Shown: positions 50,631 to 59,771 of the stretch, piece by piece
How positions within the stretch are numbered: the stretch's first letter is position 1
Layout of the letters: each line of letters starts with the position of its first letter
Assembly: GCF_004125265.1 (NCBI RefSeq)
Contig: NZ_RDTE01000003.1
Coordinates: 3,720,001 to 3,784,000, forward strand
From: Streptomyces lydicus
GTDB lineage: Bacteria; Actinomycetota; Actinomycetes; Streptomycetales; Streptomycetaceae
Reading direction: 5' to 3'
Length of the DNA stretch: 64,000 nucleotides
The notes under the pieces: model-generated
The model's database searches: none
The model's input: the letters and a program-made list of their open reading frames with translations, nothing else
What the model was told of the DNA's origin: nothing
Translations under genes and position numbers: made by a program

Positions 50631-52896
50631 GCCGGCGCCTCCGGGCGTCGATGAGCATTTCTTGAATGTTGCGCAGCGGCGCGCCGTCCGCGTCCGCCGC
50701 ATGCCGGGTCCAGTCGCCGTCCTGGCCGAGGTGCCAGGAGGACGTGGTGTCCGACATCCCCGTCTCCAGCATCCGGTTGAGGGAGGCGCGGTGCGCCGGG
50801 TCGGTGACCCGTACCAGCGCCTCGATCCGGCGGTCGAGGTTGCGGTGCATCATGTCGGCGCTGCCCAGCCATACTTCGGGCTCGCCGCCGTTGCCGAAGA
50901 TGAAGACCCGGGAGTGCTCCAGGAAGCGGCCGAGGATGCTGCGGACGCGGATGTTCTCGCTCAGGCCGGTGACCCCGGGGCGCAGCGCGCAGATGCCGCG
51001 TACCCAGATGTCGACCGGGACGCCGGCCTGGGAGGCTCGGTAGAGCGCGTCGATGACGGCCTCGTCGACCATCGAGTTGACCTTGATGCGGACGTAGGCG
51101 GGACCGCCCGCCCGCTGCCCGGCGATCTCCTTGTTGATGCGCTGTATCAGGCCGTCCCGCAGGGACTTGGGGGCGACCAGGAGACGGCGGTAGGTCTCGC
51201 GGCGTGAGTAGCCGGAGAGCCGGTTGAAGAGGTCGGAGAGGTCGGCGCCCACCTGCGGGTCGGCGGTCAGCAGGCCCAGGTCCTCGTAGAGCCGGGCCGT
51301 CTTGGGGTGGTAGTTGCCGGTCCCCACATGGGAGTAGCGGCGCAGCATCTCGCCTTCCTGGCGGACGACGAGCGAGAGCTTGGAGTGCGTCTTGAGGCCG
51401 ACCAGCCCGTAGACGACATGGCAGCCGGACTCCTCCAGCTTGCGCGCCCACTTGATGTTGGCCTGTTCATCGAAGCGGGCCTTGATCTCGACGAGGACGA
51501 GGACCTGCTTGCCGGATTCCGCGGCGTCTATCAGGGCGTCCACGATCGGCGAGTCGCCGGAGGTGCGGTAGAGCGTCTGCTTGATGGCGAGGACGTCCGG
51601 GTCGGCGGCGGCCTGCTCCAGGAACGCCTGCACCGAGGTGGAGAAGGAGTCGTAGGGGTGGTGGAGGAGGACGTCGCGGGCGCGCAGGGCGGCGAAGATG
51701 TCCGGCGCGGACGCCGATTCCACCTCGGCGAGGTCACGGTGGGTGCCGGCGACGAACTTGGGGTACTTGAGCTCGGGCCGGTCCAGCGCGCCGATCCCGA
51801 AGAGGCCGGTCAGGTCCAGCGGGCCGGGCAGCGGATAGACCTCGGCATCGGAGATCTTCAGCTCCTGGACGAGCAGATCGAGCACCGCCGGGTCGATGGA
51901 CTCCTCGACCTCCAGGCGGACCGGCGGTCCGAAGCGGCGCCGCATCAGCTCCTTCTCCAGGGCCTGGAGAAGGTTCTCCGCGTCGTCCTCCTCGACCTCC
52001 AGGTCCTCGTTGCGGGTCACCCGGAACATGTGGTGCGCCCGCACCTCCATGCCGGGGAACAGCTCCTCCAGGTGGGCGGCGATGACGTCCTCGATGGGGA
52101 CGTAGCGCTGTGGGGAGGCCTCCAGGAAGCGGGAGAGCAGCGGTGGCACCTTGACCCGGGCGAAGTGGTCGTGGCCGCTGACCGGGTTGCGTACGACGAC
52201 GGCCAGGTTCAGCGAGAGGCCGGAGATGTACGGGAAGGGGTGGGCCGGGTCCACCGCCAGGGGGGTGAGCACCGGGAAGATCTGCTGGCGGAAGAGGGTG
52301 AACAGGCGGGCCTGCTCCTTCTCGGTCAGCTCGGGCCAGCGGATCAGATGAATGCCCTGGTCGGCGAGCTCGGGGGCGATGTCCTGCTGGAAGCAGGCGG
52401 CGTGCCGGGCCATGAGTTCGCGCGAGCGGGTCCAGATCAGGTCCAGCACCTCGCGGGGCTGGAGGCCGGACGCGGAGCGGGTGGCGACGCCGGTGGCTAT
52501 CCGTCGCTTGAGTCCGGCCACCCTGACCATGAAGAACTCGTCCAGGTTGCTGGCGAAAATCGCCAGGAAGTTAGCCCGTTCGAGTAGCGGGGTGGCCGGG
52601 TCCTCGGCCAGTTCGAGCACCCGCTCGTTGAAGGCCAGCCAGCTGCGCTCACGGTCCAGGAACCGGCCGCTGGGCAGTTCCTCGCCGTCCGCGCCGACCA
52701 CGCCCTCGTCCTCGTACGCGTCGGGATCGGCGTCCAGGTCGGGCTCCAGGCCGGGCACCGTGCCCCGGACCGCCTGCGGGCGGTGCGCGGCGATGGAACC
52801 CACGGAAGGCTGGGCCGAGGGCGCCGCAGCGCGCGGGGGCTGCGGGGTGGGCACCTCGGGCTGGGCCTGTGCCTGAGCGCTGGGCTGCTGGTTCAT
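50614..52896 (-). CDS. ppk: Polyphosphate kinase (Ppk1)
   Basis: The 760-residue enzyme reversibly makes polyphosphate from ATP. After a 70-residue disordered acidic head come the N domain (RFLDRERSWLAFNERVLELA), the head domain, and the two PLD-like C domains. These include the autophosphorylated His in RRYSHVGTGNYHPKTARLYE, plus KTHSKLSLVVR and ADMMHRNLDRRIEALVRV. ATG 52896 is used, preceded by GGAAGAATAGG; the frame extension to 52998 is not homologous. It heads the ppk-CHAD-nudix unit. PhoP control is expected for Streptomyces ppk, but I see no convincing PHO box here. Confidence 0.96.
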   Translation of the reverse strand: MNQQPSAQAQAQPEVPTPQPPRAAAPSAQPSVGSIAAHRPQAVRGTVPGLEPDLDADPDAYEDEGVVGADGEELPSGRFLDRERSWLAFNERVLELAEDPATPLLERANFLAIFASNLDEFFMVRVAGLKRRIATGVATRSASGLQPREVLDLIWTRSRELMARHAACFQQDIAPELADQGIHLIRWPELTEKEQARLFTLFRQQIFPVLTPLAVDPAHPFPYISGLSLNLAVVVRNPVSGHDHFARVKVPPLLSRFLEASPQRYVPIEDVIAAHLEELFPGMEVRAHHMFRVTRNEDLEVEEDDAENLLQALEKELMRRRFGPPVRLEVEESIDPAVLDLLVQELKISDAEVYPLPGPLDLTGLFGIGALDRPELKYPKFVAGTHRDLAEVESASAPDIFAALRARDVLLHHPYDSFSTSVQAFLEQAAADPDVLAIKQTLYRTSGDSPIVDALIDAAESGKQVLVLVEIKARFDEQANIKWARKLEESGCHVVYGLVGLKTHSKLSLVVRQEGEMLRRYSHVGTGNYHPKTARLYEDLGLLTADPQVGADLSDLFNRLSGYSRRETYRRLLVAPKSLRDGLIQRINKEIAGQRAGGPAYVRIKVNSMVDEAVIDALYRASQAGVPVDIWVRGICALRPGVTGLSENIRVRSILGRFLEHSRVFIFGNGGEPEVWLGSADMMHRNLDRRIEALVRVTDPAHRASLNRMLETGMSDTTSSWHLGQDGDWTRHAADADGAPLRNIQEMLIDARRRRRGPAT

Positions 52897-53309
52897 GAAC
52901 CTATTCTTCCGCGTCCGGGGGGTTCCAGGCGCGTCAGAGGGAGGCGGCGGCGCGAGATGGAGCCTCGGGTGGGGGCCGTTCGGCACAGCGGGCTGCATTC
53001 ACCGATGCTCGCAAGCGACGTTGAATCGCCGGTAACGCGGACATGGCGGCCAGGCAAGCGGGGTGCTACTCCACGGCGTTGGGCGAGGGCCGGGGCGGCT
53101 GCGGGCCGTTGACAGGACCGCCGGGCCCAGGAGCCGCGGCCGGGCGGCTCCTGCGGCGGTGTGCCCCGGGAGCCGGGCCCGGGGGCCGCCGCCGGGGCGC
53201 GCCCCCCTGTGCTTCCCCCGGGGCTGCCTTTGTCACACGCATGGTGCCGCCCGGGTTGCGGGGCGGCTGCGGCGGGGCCTCACGACGGGCACCGCGGCGA
53301 GAGGCGGCC

Positions 53310-53382
53310 GTGGGCCCGTAGGCCCGTGGGCCTGTGGCCCCATGCGCCCGTAGGCCCGTAGGCCCGTAGGCCCATGCGCCCG
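53310..53382. repeat. GTAGGCCC octamer repeats in the gap 52897-53384
   Basis: Copies of CCCGTAGG and variants (CCCGTGGG, CCCATGCG) occur about nine times immediately before the stop of the minus-strand permease. No gene is supported in the 488-base gap; the ppk promoter must lie in its first half. Confidence 0.7.
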
Positions 53383-53384
53383 GT

Positions 53385-54425
53385 TCAGCCGTGCCGGCGC
53401 CGCATCACCCGGAAGGCGATCACCGTCAGCACCGCCGCCACCGCCAGCACGATCCCGGCCTCGATCCACGCCAGCGGCCAGTGGTGCGACGCCGGGTGGT
53501 GGTCCATGTACTGGCCGGCCACGTCGTGCTGCCGCATACAGGCCTGGAAGCCGGGGGACGGATCGCACGGGGTGTCGGGCAGCAGGTCGCCGGAGCGGGT
53601 GTAGTTGCCCTGGCCGACGAGCCAGGCGTCGTCCGGCAGCTGGGCCGGGCGGCTGTTCGGGAACTTGGTCGTCACGACCGGCAGCAGATAGGGCCTGAGC
53701 TGGGACAGCACCACCTGCAGCGCCACCAAGGCGGCGAGCGTGACGCCCATCGACAGCACCGTACGGCGCAGCAGCAGACCGGCCAGTGCGCCGACCGCCA
53801 GGGCCAGCAGGGAGTAGGCGACCGGCACCGGGCCGAGCGCGAGGAAGCCGAGGGTCGAGTACCAGTAGAAGCCGGAGACCTCGTCGCCGGCGACCTGCCA
53901 CAGCCAGCTGCAGGCCAGCGAGAGCCCCGTGGTGGCGGTCAGGACGACCAGCGCGGGCAGGCAGATCTTCGCCGCCAGCCAGCGCAGCGGGCCGACCGAC
54001 TGGGTCAGGACGAGCTTGTGGGTACCGGCCTCCAGCTCGCGGGCGATCAGCGGGGCGCCGAGGAACAGCCCGACCAGGGCGGGCAGCAGCACCAGGCCCA
54101 CTTCGACGAGCCGCAGGGACGAGCCGTAGGTATCGCGGAAGGTGGTGACCGCCTCCTGGGTGTGGGCGCAGCGCGGATCGAGGGAGATCTGCGAGCAGCC
54201 GGCGATGTGGTGGGCGTCGATGAAGGAGGCCATCTGGCCGCGCAGCACCGCGCACCAGATCGCGCCGCCGGCCGCCGCGGCCAGCAGCACGCCGAAGACC
54301 AGCCGGTGCTGGCGCCACACCAGCCAGACGAGACCCTTCAGCGGTGGCAGGCCCGCCTCCCGGGTCCCGCCCGGGCCGCCTGCTGTGCCGCGCCCGTTCG
54401 TGCCGGGGTGTGCCGTGGTGGTCAT
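53385..54425 (-). CDS. ABC transporter permease (ABC-2 type)
   Basis: The 346-residue protein has six membrane helices in the ABC-2 pattern (WRQHRLVFGVLLAAAAGGAI, VLLPALVGLFLGAPLIAREL, KICLPALVVLTATTGLSLAC and a last helix at AGIVLAVAAVLTVIAF). The conserved ELEAGTHKLVLTQSV loop after helix 2 couples to the ATPase. The outer loop has four cysteines. Its ATG overlaps the ATPase stop (ATGA). The pair is a typical two-gene exporter of unknown cargo. Confidence 0.88.
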   Translation of the reverse strand: MTTTAHPGTNGRGTAGGPGGTREAGLPPLKGLVWLVWRQHRLVFGVLLAAAAGGAIWCAVLRGQMASFIDAHHIAGCSQISLDPRCAHTQEAVTTFRDTYGSSLRLVEVGLVLLPALVGLFLGAPLIARELEAGTHKLVLTQSVGPLRWLAAKICLPALVVLTATTGLSLACSWLWQVAGDEVSGFYWYSTLGFLALGPVPVAYSLLALAVGALAGLLLRRTVLSMGVTLAALVALQVVLSQLRPYLLPVVTTKFPNSRPAQLPDDAWLVGQGNYTRSGDLLPDTPCDPSPGFQACMRQHDVAGQYMDHHPASHHWPLAWIEAGIVLAVAAVLTVIAFRVMRRRHG

Positions 54426-55645
54426 GCTGCCGCTCCCTTGCCGCTGTGGTGGTCGTACCGTGTGCCCGCCGCGCCGCCCGGCGGGTTGTTCCATCCGCTC
54501 CATGCGCTCCCTCCGCTCCCTCCGCCCCCTGCGCTCCATGCGCTCCCTCCGCTCCCTCCGCCCCCTGCGCTCCATGCGCTCCCTCCGCTGATTCCGCCCG
54601 TACGGCCTGCCGGGCGGGGCGGTCCGTTGCGCGGCATCCCGGGGATCCCCGGATTGCTGCCGGGCCGACGGCGGCGCCGCGCCGGGACCGGCTCCGCACT
54701 CGGCACGATCAGCGCGGGCGCGTCGGGCGAGTCAGGCGCATCAGGCGCGCGCAGATAAGCCAGCAGAAGTTCCTCCAGGGACGGGTCCGCGGTCTCCCAG
54801 GGCCCGGCGGCGACCGGGCCCTTCCGCCGTACGACGGTGGTGAAATGACGCCCTGACATCTGGGTCTCGACGACCGTGTGCGCCGCGATCGCGGGCGGCA
54901 GCGCGCCGTCCCGGTGCGCCCCCATCACCAGGGCGTGCGCCCCGATGACGTCATCGACCTCGCCCGCGAGCCGCACCCGGCCGCCGCCCAGGAGCAGCAG
55001 GTGGTCACAGACCCCGTCGAGCTCGGCGAGCAGGTCCGACGACAGCACGACGGTGGTGCCGTGCTCGGCGGCCTGGGCCAGCAGCAGTGCGGTGAACCGG
55101 TGCCGGGCGATCGGGTCGAGCCCGGCCAACGGCTCGTCGAGGAGCAGGAGTTCGGGGCTCCTGGCGAAGGCCAGGGCGAGCCCGAGACAGGTGCGCTGCC
55201 CGGGGGAGAGGGCGCCGGCCCGGGCGTCGAGGGGCAGTCGGCCCTCCCGGACGATCCGTTCGGCGCACGCCTCGTTCCAGCGGCCGGGGTTGAGGGCGCG
55301 ACCCATCCGCAGCGTCTCGGCGACCGTCAGCCGCGGATAGAGCGGCTTGCCCTGGGTGACATGGGCGGTCCGGGCGCGGACCGCGGCGCCGGCCGGGCCC
55401 TCGCCGTCGATCCGTACGACCCCCTCGCTGGGGCGGGTCAGGCCGGAGACGAGCGAGAGCAGGGTGCTCTTTCCGGCGCCGCCGGGTCCGACCAGCGCGC
55501 AGATACGGCCGGCCGGCAGCCGGAAGGTGCAGTCGCGCAGGGCCCAGCGGCGGCGGTGGCGCCGGCCGAGGCCGATCGCCTCCACGGCGGTGCGCCCCGA
55601 GGCCCGGCCGGCCACCTCGCCCGCACCCACACCCACTGGCCGCAT
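54422..55645 (-). CDS. ABC transporter ATP-binding protein with repeat tail
   Basis: The roughly 407-residue ATPase has Walker A GPGGAGKSTLL, the signature LSPGQRTCLGLALAF (LSPGQ for LSGGQ), Walker B LLLLDEPLAGLDP and switch LSSDLLAELDGVCD (Ser for His). The C-terminal 90 residues hold SGGSAWSAGGGG repeats encoded by a 36-bp tandem array, unusual for a cytoplasmic ATPase. ATG 55645 has AGGGGG; GTG 55669 lies inside a palindrome and has no ribosome site. It overlaps the permease. The palindrome upstream suggests GntR/YtrA-type control, but no such gene is adjacent. Confidence 0.88.
   Translation of the reverse strand: MRPVGVGAGEVAGRASGRTAVEAIGLGRRHRRRWALRDCTFRLPAGRICALVGPGGAGKSTLLSLVSGLTRPSEGVVRIDGEGPAGAAVRARTAHVTQGKPLYPRLTVAETLRMGRALNPGRWNEACAERIVREGRLPLDARAGALSPGQRTCLGLALAFARSPELLLLDEPLAGLDPIARHRFTALLLAQAAEHGTTVVLSSDLLAELDGVCDHLLLLGGGRVRLAGEVDDVIGAHALVMGAHRDGALPPAIAAHTVVETQMSGRHFTTVVRRKGPVAAGPWETADPSLEELLLAYLRAPDAPDSPDAPALIVPSAEPVPARRRRRPGSNPGIPGMPRNGPPRPAGRTGGISGGSAWSAGGGGSGGSAWSAGGGGSGGSAWSGWNNPPGGAAGTRYDHHSGKGAAA
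54498..54589 (-). repeat. 36-bp in-frame tandem repeat (2.6 copies) in the ABC ATPase gene
   Basis: Copies begin at 54498, 54534 and 54570 (partial) and are identical over their length. They encode the Ser-Gly-Gly-Ser-Ala-Trp tail. A period of 36 preserves the frame. Confidence 0.88.
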
Positions 55646-55666
55646 CACTCGCCCCCTGAGCCATTC

Positions 55667-55682
55667 CACTAATTAAGTAGTG
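55667..55682. promoter_or_regulatory. Palindromic operator-like site upstream of the ABC genes
   Basis: CACTAATTAAGTAGTG has 5-bp arms CACTA/TAGTG around an AT-rich centre, in otherwise GC-rich DNA. ACTA-N-TAGT dyads are typical of YtrA-type GntR regulators of ABC exporters. It lies between the divergent ABC and GNAT genes. Confidence 0.5.
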
Positions 55683-55737
55683 AAAGGGTGGGGGAATAGG
55701 GCTGCGCCTGTCAACCTCCGCTGCCTACGCTGCCGGT

Positions 55738-56391
55738 GTGCCCCCGCTTCCCGCGCCCGTGACGCCGCCGCTGCCGTACACCCCCGACTACCCGATACGC
55801 ACCGAACGCCTGGATCTGCGCCCGGTCATCCACGACGATTTCGCCGCGATCCACGCCTACCAGCGCCGCCCCGAGGTCTGCCGCTACCTCTACTGGGGCC
55901 CCCTCGACGAGGCCGGTTCCCGGGCCTCCGTCACCGCCAAGACCACCCGCACCGTGCTGCGCGAGTCCGGCGACGTCCTCCAGCTCGCCGTCGTCGTCCG
56001 CGAGAGCGGCACCCTGGTCGGCGACGTCACCTTCGTCTGGAACAGCCGCACCCACCGCCAGGGCGGCATCGGCTACGTCTTCCACCCCGACCACGCCGGC
56101 CACGGCTACGCCACCGAGGCGAGCCGGGCGCTGCTGAAGCTGGGCTTCGAGGAACTGCACCTGCACCGCATCCAGGCCGAGTTGGACGGGCGCAACACCG
56201 CCTCCGCCCGGTTGCTGGAACGGCTGGGGATGCGCCGGGAAGGCCATCTGCGGGAGAACCAGTTCCTCGACGGGGAATGGGCCGACGAGGTCGTCTACGC
56301 GATGCTGGCGCGCGAGTGGCGGGCGCAGCAGGAAGAGCGGGCGCAGCGGGAAGAGCGGGCGGGGCAGGAAGAGCGCGCGCGGCAGCGATGA
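55738..56391 (+). CDS. GNAT acetyltransferase (RimJ/RimL-like)
   Basis: The 217-residue N-acetyltransferase has RTERLDLRPVIHDDFAAIHA at the start, the acetyl-CoA-binding region GGIGYVFHPDHAGHGYATEA (Q/RxxGxG/A type) and RNTASARLLERLGMRREGHL. It belongs to the RimJ/RimL branch that acts on protein N-termini or small amines. The last 25 residues are a Gln/Glu/Arg repeat (QREERAGQEERARQR) from a GAAGAGCGGGCG array. GTG 55738 has no obvious ribosome site. The substrate is unknown. Confidence 0.88.
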   Translation: MPPLPAPVTPPLPYTPDYPIRTERLDLRPVIHDDFAAIHAYQRRPEVCRYLYWGPLDEAGSRASVTAKTTRTVLRESGDVLQLAVVVRESGTLVGDVTFVWNSRTHRQGGIGYVFHPDHAGHGYATEASRALLKLGFEELHLHRIQAELDGRNTASARLLERLGMRREGHLRENQFLDGEWADEVVYAMLAREWRAQQEERAQREERAGQEERARQR

Positions 56392-56591
56392 CACGGCGGG
56401 GCGGAAGGGCGCGCGCCGGCATGACACACCGGCAATGACACAGCGGGGCGGACCCTGGTGGGCCCGCCCCGCTGCATGTTGGTGCAGGTGAGCGGTCGTA
56501 TGCCGCGCGCTCACCCGCCGTCCGAACTCACGTCTCCGAGCGGCCTCGCCTCTCCGCCCCTCTCATGTCTCCCTCATGTCTCCGCCCCGTC

Positions 56592-57530
56592 TCACGTCTC
56601 CGAGCGGTACATCAGATCCGTCTCGTGCGTGGCGAACCCCATCCGCTCGTACACGCTCACCGCCGCCGCGTTGTCCGCGTCCACGTACAGCATCGCCGTC
56701 GGCAGGCCCTGACCGGCCAGATGCCGCAGCCCCACCGAGGTCAGCGCCTTGCCCAGGCCGCCGCCCTGGGCACCCGGGCGGACCCCGAGTACATAGACCT
56801 CGCCCAGGCCCTCGTCGGCGTGCACCTTGGTCCAGTGGAAGCCGACCAGCCGGCCGTCCTTCTCCGCCAGGAAGAAGCCCTTCGGGTCGAACCACGCCTC
56901 GCCCTTGCGGTCGTCCAGATCGCGCTGGATCAGCGAACCCTGCTCCGGGTGGTGGGCAAAGGCCTCCGCGTTCACCTCCAGCCAGGCCTCGTCGTCGGTG
57001 CCGGGCTGGAAGGTCCGCAGGGACACCCCCTCGGGGAGCACCGGCTCCGGCAGCTCCAGGTCCGTCAGCGAGCGCCGCATCTGGCGCAGCTCCCGGAACA
57101 TCGTCAGCCCCAGGGTCTGGGCGAGATGCCGGGCTGCCGGATGCCCGCCGTGGGCCCAGACCCGCAGCCGGCGCCCGGACTGCTCCAGCAGCTCGCTGCC
57201 CAGCGCCCGGCCGTGCCCGCGGCCCCGGTAGCCCGGGTGCACCACCAGCTCGGCGGCCGGTGCCTCCACCGGGTCGGTGTCCTCCAGCTGCCCGTACGCG
57301 ACCAGCTCCTCGGCCTCGTCGCCACGCAGGTACAGCAGCACATGGCGTACGCCGGGGCGCGGGCCCCCGCGCAGCTGCAGCCGCCCCTGCTCGGACACGG
57401 CGGGCTGCCCGTCCGTACGGGCCGCCCGCTCGATCAGCTCGGCGACGGCCGTGGCCTCTTCCGGCGCGAGCTCGTCGACCACCTGGATCCGGCGGCCGGC
57501 CCGGCCCATCTCCTGTGCAGCGTCAGTCAT
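56592..57530 (-). CDS. mshD: Mycothiol synthase MshD
   Basis: The 312-residue enzyme acetylates Cys-GlcN-Ins, the last step of mycothiol synthesis. It has two GNAT domains: the first with ELVVHPGYRGRGHGRALGSE and the second with YVLGVRPGAQGGGLGKALTS and LYVDADNAAAVSVYERMGF. FHWTKVHADEGLGEVYVLGV is the family signature before the active site. ATG 57530 has no ribosome site and may be leaderless. It is convergent with the GNAT gene and divergent from the nucleotidase. Confidence 0.96.
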   Translation of the reverse strand: MTDAAQEMGRAGRRIQVVDELAPEEATAVAELIERAARTDGQPAVSEQGRLQLRGGPRPGVRHVLLYLRGDEAEELVAYGQLEDTDPVEAPAAELVVHPGYRGRGHGRALGSELLEQSGRRLRVWAHGGHPAARHLAQTLGLTMFRELRQMRRSLTDLELPEPVLPEGVSLRTFQPGTDDEAWLEVNAEAFAHHPEQGSLIQRDLDDRKGEAWFDPKGFFLAEKDGRLVGFHWTKVHADEGLGEVYVLGVRPGAQGGGLGKALTSVGLRHLAGQGLPTAMLYVDADNAAAVSVYERMGFATHETDLMYRSET

Positions 57531-57554
57531 GTGTGAAGCGTACGACCCAGTCGG

Positions 57555-57730
57555 GTTCCCGGCGGGGCACCACCCGCGTTCCCGGAGGGGTACCACCTAG
57601 GTTCCCGGAGTGGCAGCCCCCACGCTCCCCGGAGAGGCGCCCCCCTTCCCGGAGGAGCGCCGCCGCTTTCCCGTAGGGGCACCCCCATGCTCCCGGAGGA
57701 GTGCCACCGCCTCCCCCCAGGGGCACCCTC
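57555..57730. repeat. Degenerate ~23-bp repeats in the mshD-nucleotidase gap
   Basis: Units beginning GTTCCCGGAGGGG or GCTCCCGGAGGAG recur at about 57555, 57578, 57601, 57624, 57645, 57667 and 57689, with increasing divergence. They fill half of the 344-base divergent gap 57531-57874 and carry no gene. Confidence 0.65.
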
Positions 57731-57874
57731 CACGTTCCCCCGCCTTCTCCCCGTCCTCCCCGGCACCGGATCGTCACCCGCGCGGCAACCAGCTCGTCAC
57801 CCGGCAACCCCTGTTGCACTACGCGCGTCGACAATAAGCTGCCGTCCGCTCAGGACCATCCAGGAGGGGAACAC

Positions 57875-59692
57875 ATGCCAGCGACACCGCAACGGAGCCG
57901 CGCCCTGCGAAGATTGACGATCGGCGCCGCCGTACTGGCCGCCGCCGGGCTCACCGCCACCGCCCTGCCCGCCGGGGCCGACACCGGACACGCCGGCCAC
58001 GCCGCCCGCACCGACCGCACCGTCGATGTGCAGCTGCTCTCCTTCAACGACTTCCACGGCAATCTCGAACCGCCGCAGGGCTCCTCCGGCACGGTCGAGG
58101 AGGCCCAGCCGGACGGCAGCAAGAAGAGCATCCCGGCGGGCGGCGCGGAGTACCTGGCGCAGTCCCTGCGGACGGCCCGTAAGGGCCACCCCTACTCGGT
58201 CACCGCCGCGGCCGGCGACCTGGTCGGGGCCAGCCCGCTGCTGTCCGGGCTGTTCCACGACGAGCCGACCATCGAGGCGATGAACAAGCTGGGCCTCGAC
58301 GTCACCTCGGTCGGCAACCACGAATTCGACGAGGGCCGGGCCGAGTTGACCCGCCTCCAGAAGGGCGGCTGCCACCCCAAGGACGGCTGCTACGAGAAGG
58401 GCAAGAAGTTCCGGGGCGCGGACTTCCCCTACCTCGCCGCCAATGTCACGGACGAGAAGACCGGCAAGCCGCTGCTCAAGCCGTACACCGTCTGGAAGCA
58501 CAAGGGCGTCAGGATCGGCTTCATCGGGGTGACGCTGGAGGGCACCCCGGACATCGTCAGCGCCAACGGCGTCAAGGGCCTGAAGTTCCACGACGAGGTC
58601 GAGACGATCAACAAGTACGCCAAGGTGCTGAACAAGCAGGGCGTGAAGTCGATCGTCGCGCTCATCCACGAGGGCGGCCTGCCCGCCTCCACCTCCTACA
58701 ACTACCACTGCGACAGCCCAGGCCCCGGCGACGGCATCTCCGGCCCGATCACCGACATCGCCAAGCACGTCACCCCGGCGGTCGACGCGCTGGTCACCGG
58801 CCACACCCACCAGGCGTACGCCTGCACCATCCCGGACCCGTCCGGCCGGCCGCGCACCGTCACCTCCGCCGCGTCCTACGGCAAGCTCTACACCGACACC
58901 ACGCTGACCTACGACCGCCGCACCCGCGACATCGTGCGGACCAGCGTCAAGGCACCCGGCGCGGTCAACCACGTCGTCGACCGCACCCAGCCCAAGGCCG
59001 CGGACATGACGTCGCTGATCACCCGCTGGAACAAGCTGGCCGCACCGGTCGCGGCCCGCCCCGTCGGCCATATCTCCGCCGATATCGCGGGCCGCGGCGC
59101 CGGCGCCCCCGAGTCACCGCTCGGCGATGTCATCGCCGACGCCCAGCTGGAAGCCACCAAGGCGGACGGCAAGGGCGGTGCCCAGCTCGCCCTGATGAAC
59201 CCCGGCGGGGTGCGCTCCGACCTCGCCTTCAAGGCGTCCGGCTCGGAGGGCGACGGGGTCGTCACCTACGGGGAGGCCTTCACCGTCCAGCCCTTCACCA
59301 ACATGATGAACGTCGTCGACCTCACCGGCGCCCAGCTCCTCACCGCACTCCAGCAGCAGGTCAGCGGCCCCAACGAGGCCTCCCCGAAAATCCTCCAGAT
59401 CTCCCGGGGCCTCACCTACACCCTCGACATGACCAAGAAGGGCGCCGACCGCGTCGTCAAGGACTCCGTCAAGCTGAACGGCGCCGCCCTCGACCCCGCC
59501 AAGACCTACCGCGTCGCGATGAACGAGTTCCTGGCCGGCGGCGGTGACGGCTTCGCCGCCTTCAAGGACGGCAAGAACAAGTACGTCGGCCCCTCCGACC
59601 TCGACGCCTTCACCGGCTACCTGACCGCCCACTCCTCGGCCGACACCCCCCTCACCCCGCCGAAGGCGGACCGGATCACGGTCGTGAAGTAA
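57875..59692 (+). CDS. Secreted 5'-nucleotidase / metallophosphoesterase (UshA-like)
   Basis: The 605-residue exported enzyme releases phosphate from nucleotides outside the cell. An N-terminal signal (LRRLTIGAAVLAAAGLTATA, AxA-type site) contains Arg-Arg and may use Sec or Tat. The metallophosphatase domain has LLSFNDFHGNLEP, AAGDLVGASPLL, VGNHEFDEG, and the metal His pair in ALVTGHTHQAYAC. The C-terminal 5_nucleotid_C domain has MNPGGVRSDL, TVQPFTNMMNVVDLTG and EFLAGGGDGF for substrate binding. AGGAGGGG precedes ATG 57875. Homologues in Streptomyces are PhoP-controlled; no PHO box is clear here. Confidence 0.95.
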   Translation: MPATPQRSRALRRLTIGAAVLAAAGLTATALPAGADTGHAGHAARTDRTVDVQLLSFNDFHGNLEPPQGSSGTVEEAQPDGSKKSIPAGGAEYLAQSLRTARKGHPYSVTAAAGDLVGASPLLSGLFHDEPTIEAMNKLGLDVTSVGNHEFDEGRAELTRLQKGGCHPKDGCYEKGKKFRGADFPYLAANVTDEKTGKPLLKPYTVWKHKGVRIGFIGVTLEGTPDIVSANGVKGLKFHDEVETINKYAKVLNKQGVKSIVALIHEGGLPASTSYNYHCDSPGPGDGISGPITDIAKHVTPAVDALVTGHTHQAYACTIPDPSGRPRTVTSAASYGKLYTDTTLTYDRRTRDIVRTSVKAPGAVNHVVDRTQPKAADMTSLITRWNKLAAPVAARPVGHISADIAGRGAGAPESPLGDVIADAQLEATKADGKGGAQLALMNPGGVRSDLAFKASGSEGDGVVTYGEAFTVQPFTNMMNVVDLTGAQLLTALQQQVSGPNEASPKILQISRGLTYTLDMTKKGADRVVKDSVKLNGAALDPAKTYRVAMNEFLAGGGDGFAAFKDGKNKYVGPSDLDAFTGYLTAHSSADTPLTPPKADRITVVK

Positions 59693-59727
59693 ACCGCGAC
59701 CGCAACATCCGGCCGGTTCACACCGCG

Positions 59728-59764
59728 GGGCCGCCGCCGCGGGCCGTTCCCGTGGCGGCGGCCC
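59728..59764. terminator. 16-bp hairpin between nucleotidase and MerR genes
   Basis: GGGCCGCCGCCGCGGG pairs with CCCGTGGCGGCGGCCC with one G-T wobble and a 5-base loop. It lies 36 bases past the nucleotidase stop and 8 before the MerR stop, a two-way terminator. Confidence 0.78.
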
Positions 59765-59771
59765 GGTTCGC

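Noticed and set aside
51307..52587. 426-codon plus-strand frame opposite ppk
   Set aside because: It is an antisense shadow of the conserved Ppk catalytic domains.
52960..53060. PHO box upstream of ppk
   Set aside because: Only single GATTCAAC/CATTCACC-like matches occur without an 11-base partner in register, so I do not call a PhoP site.
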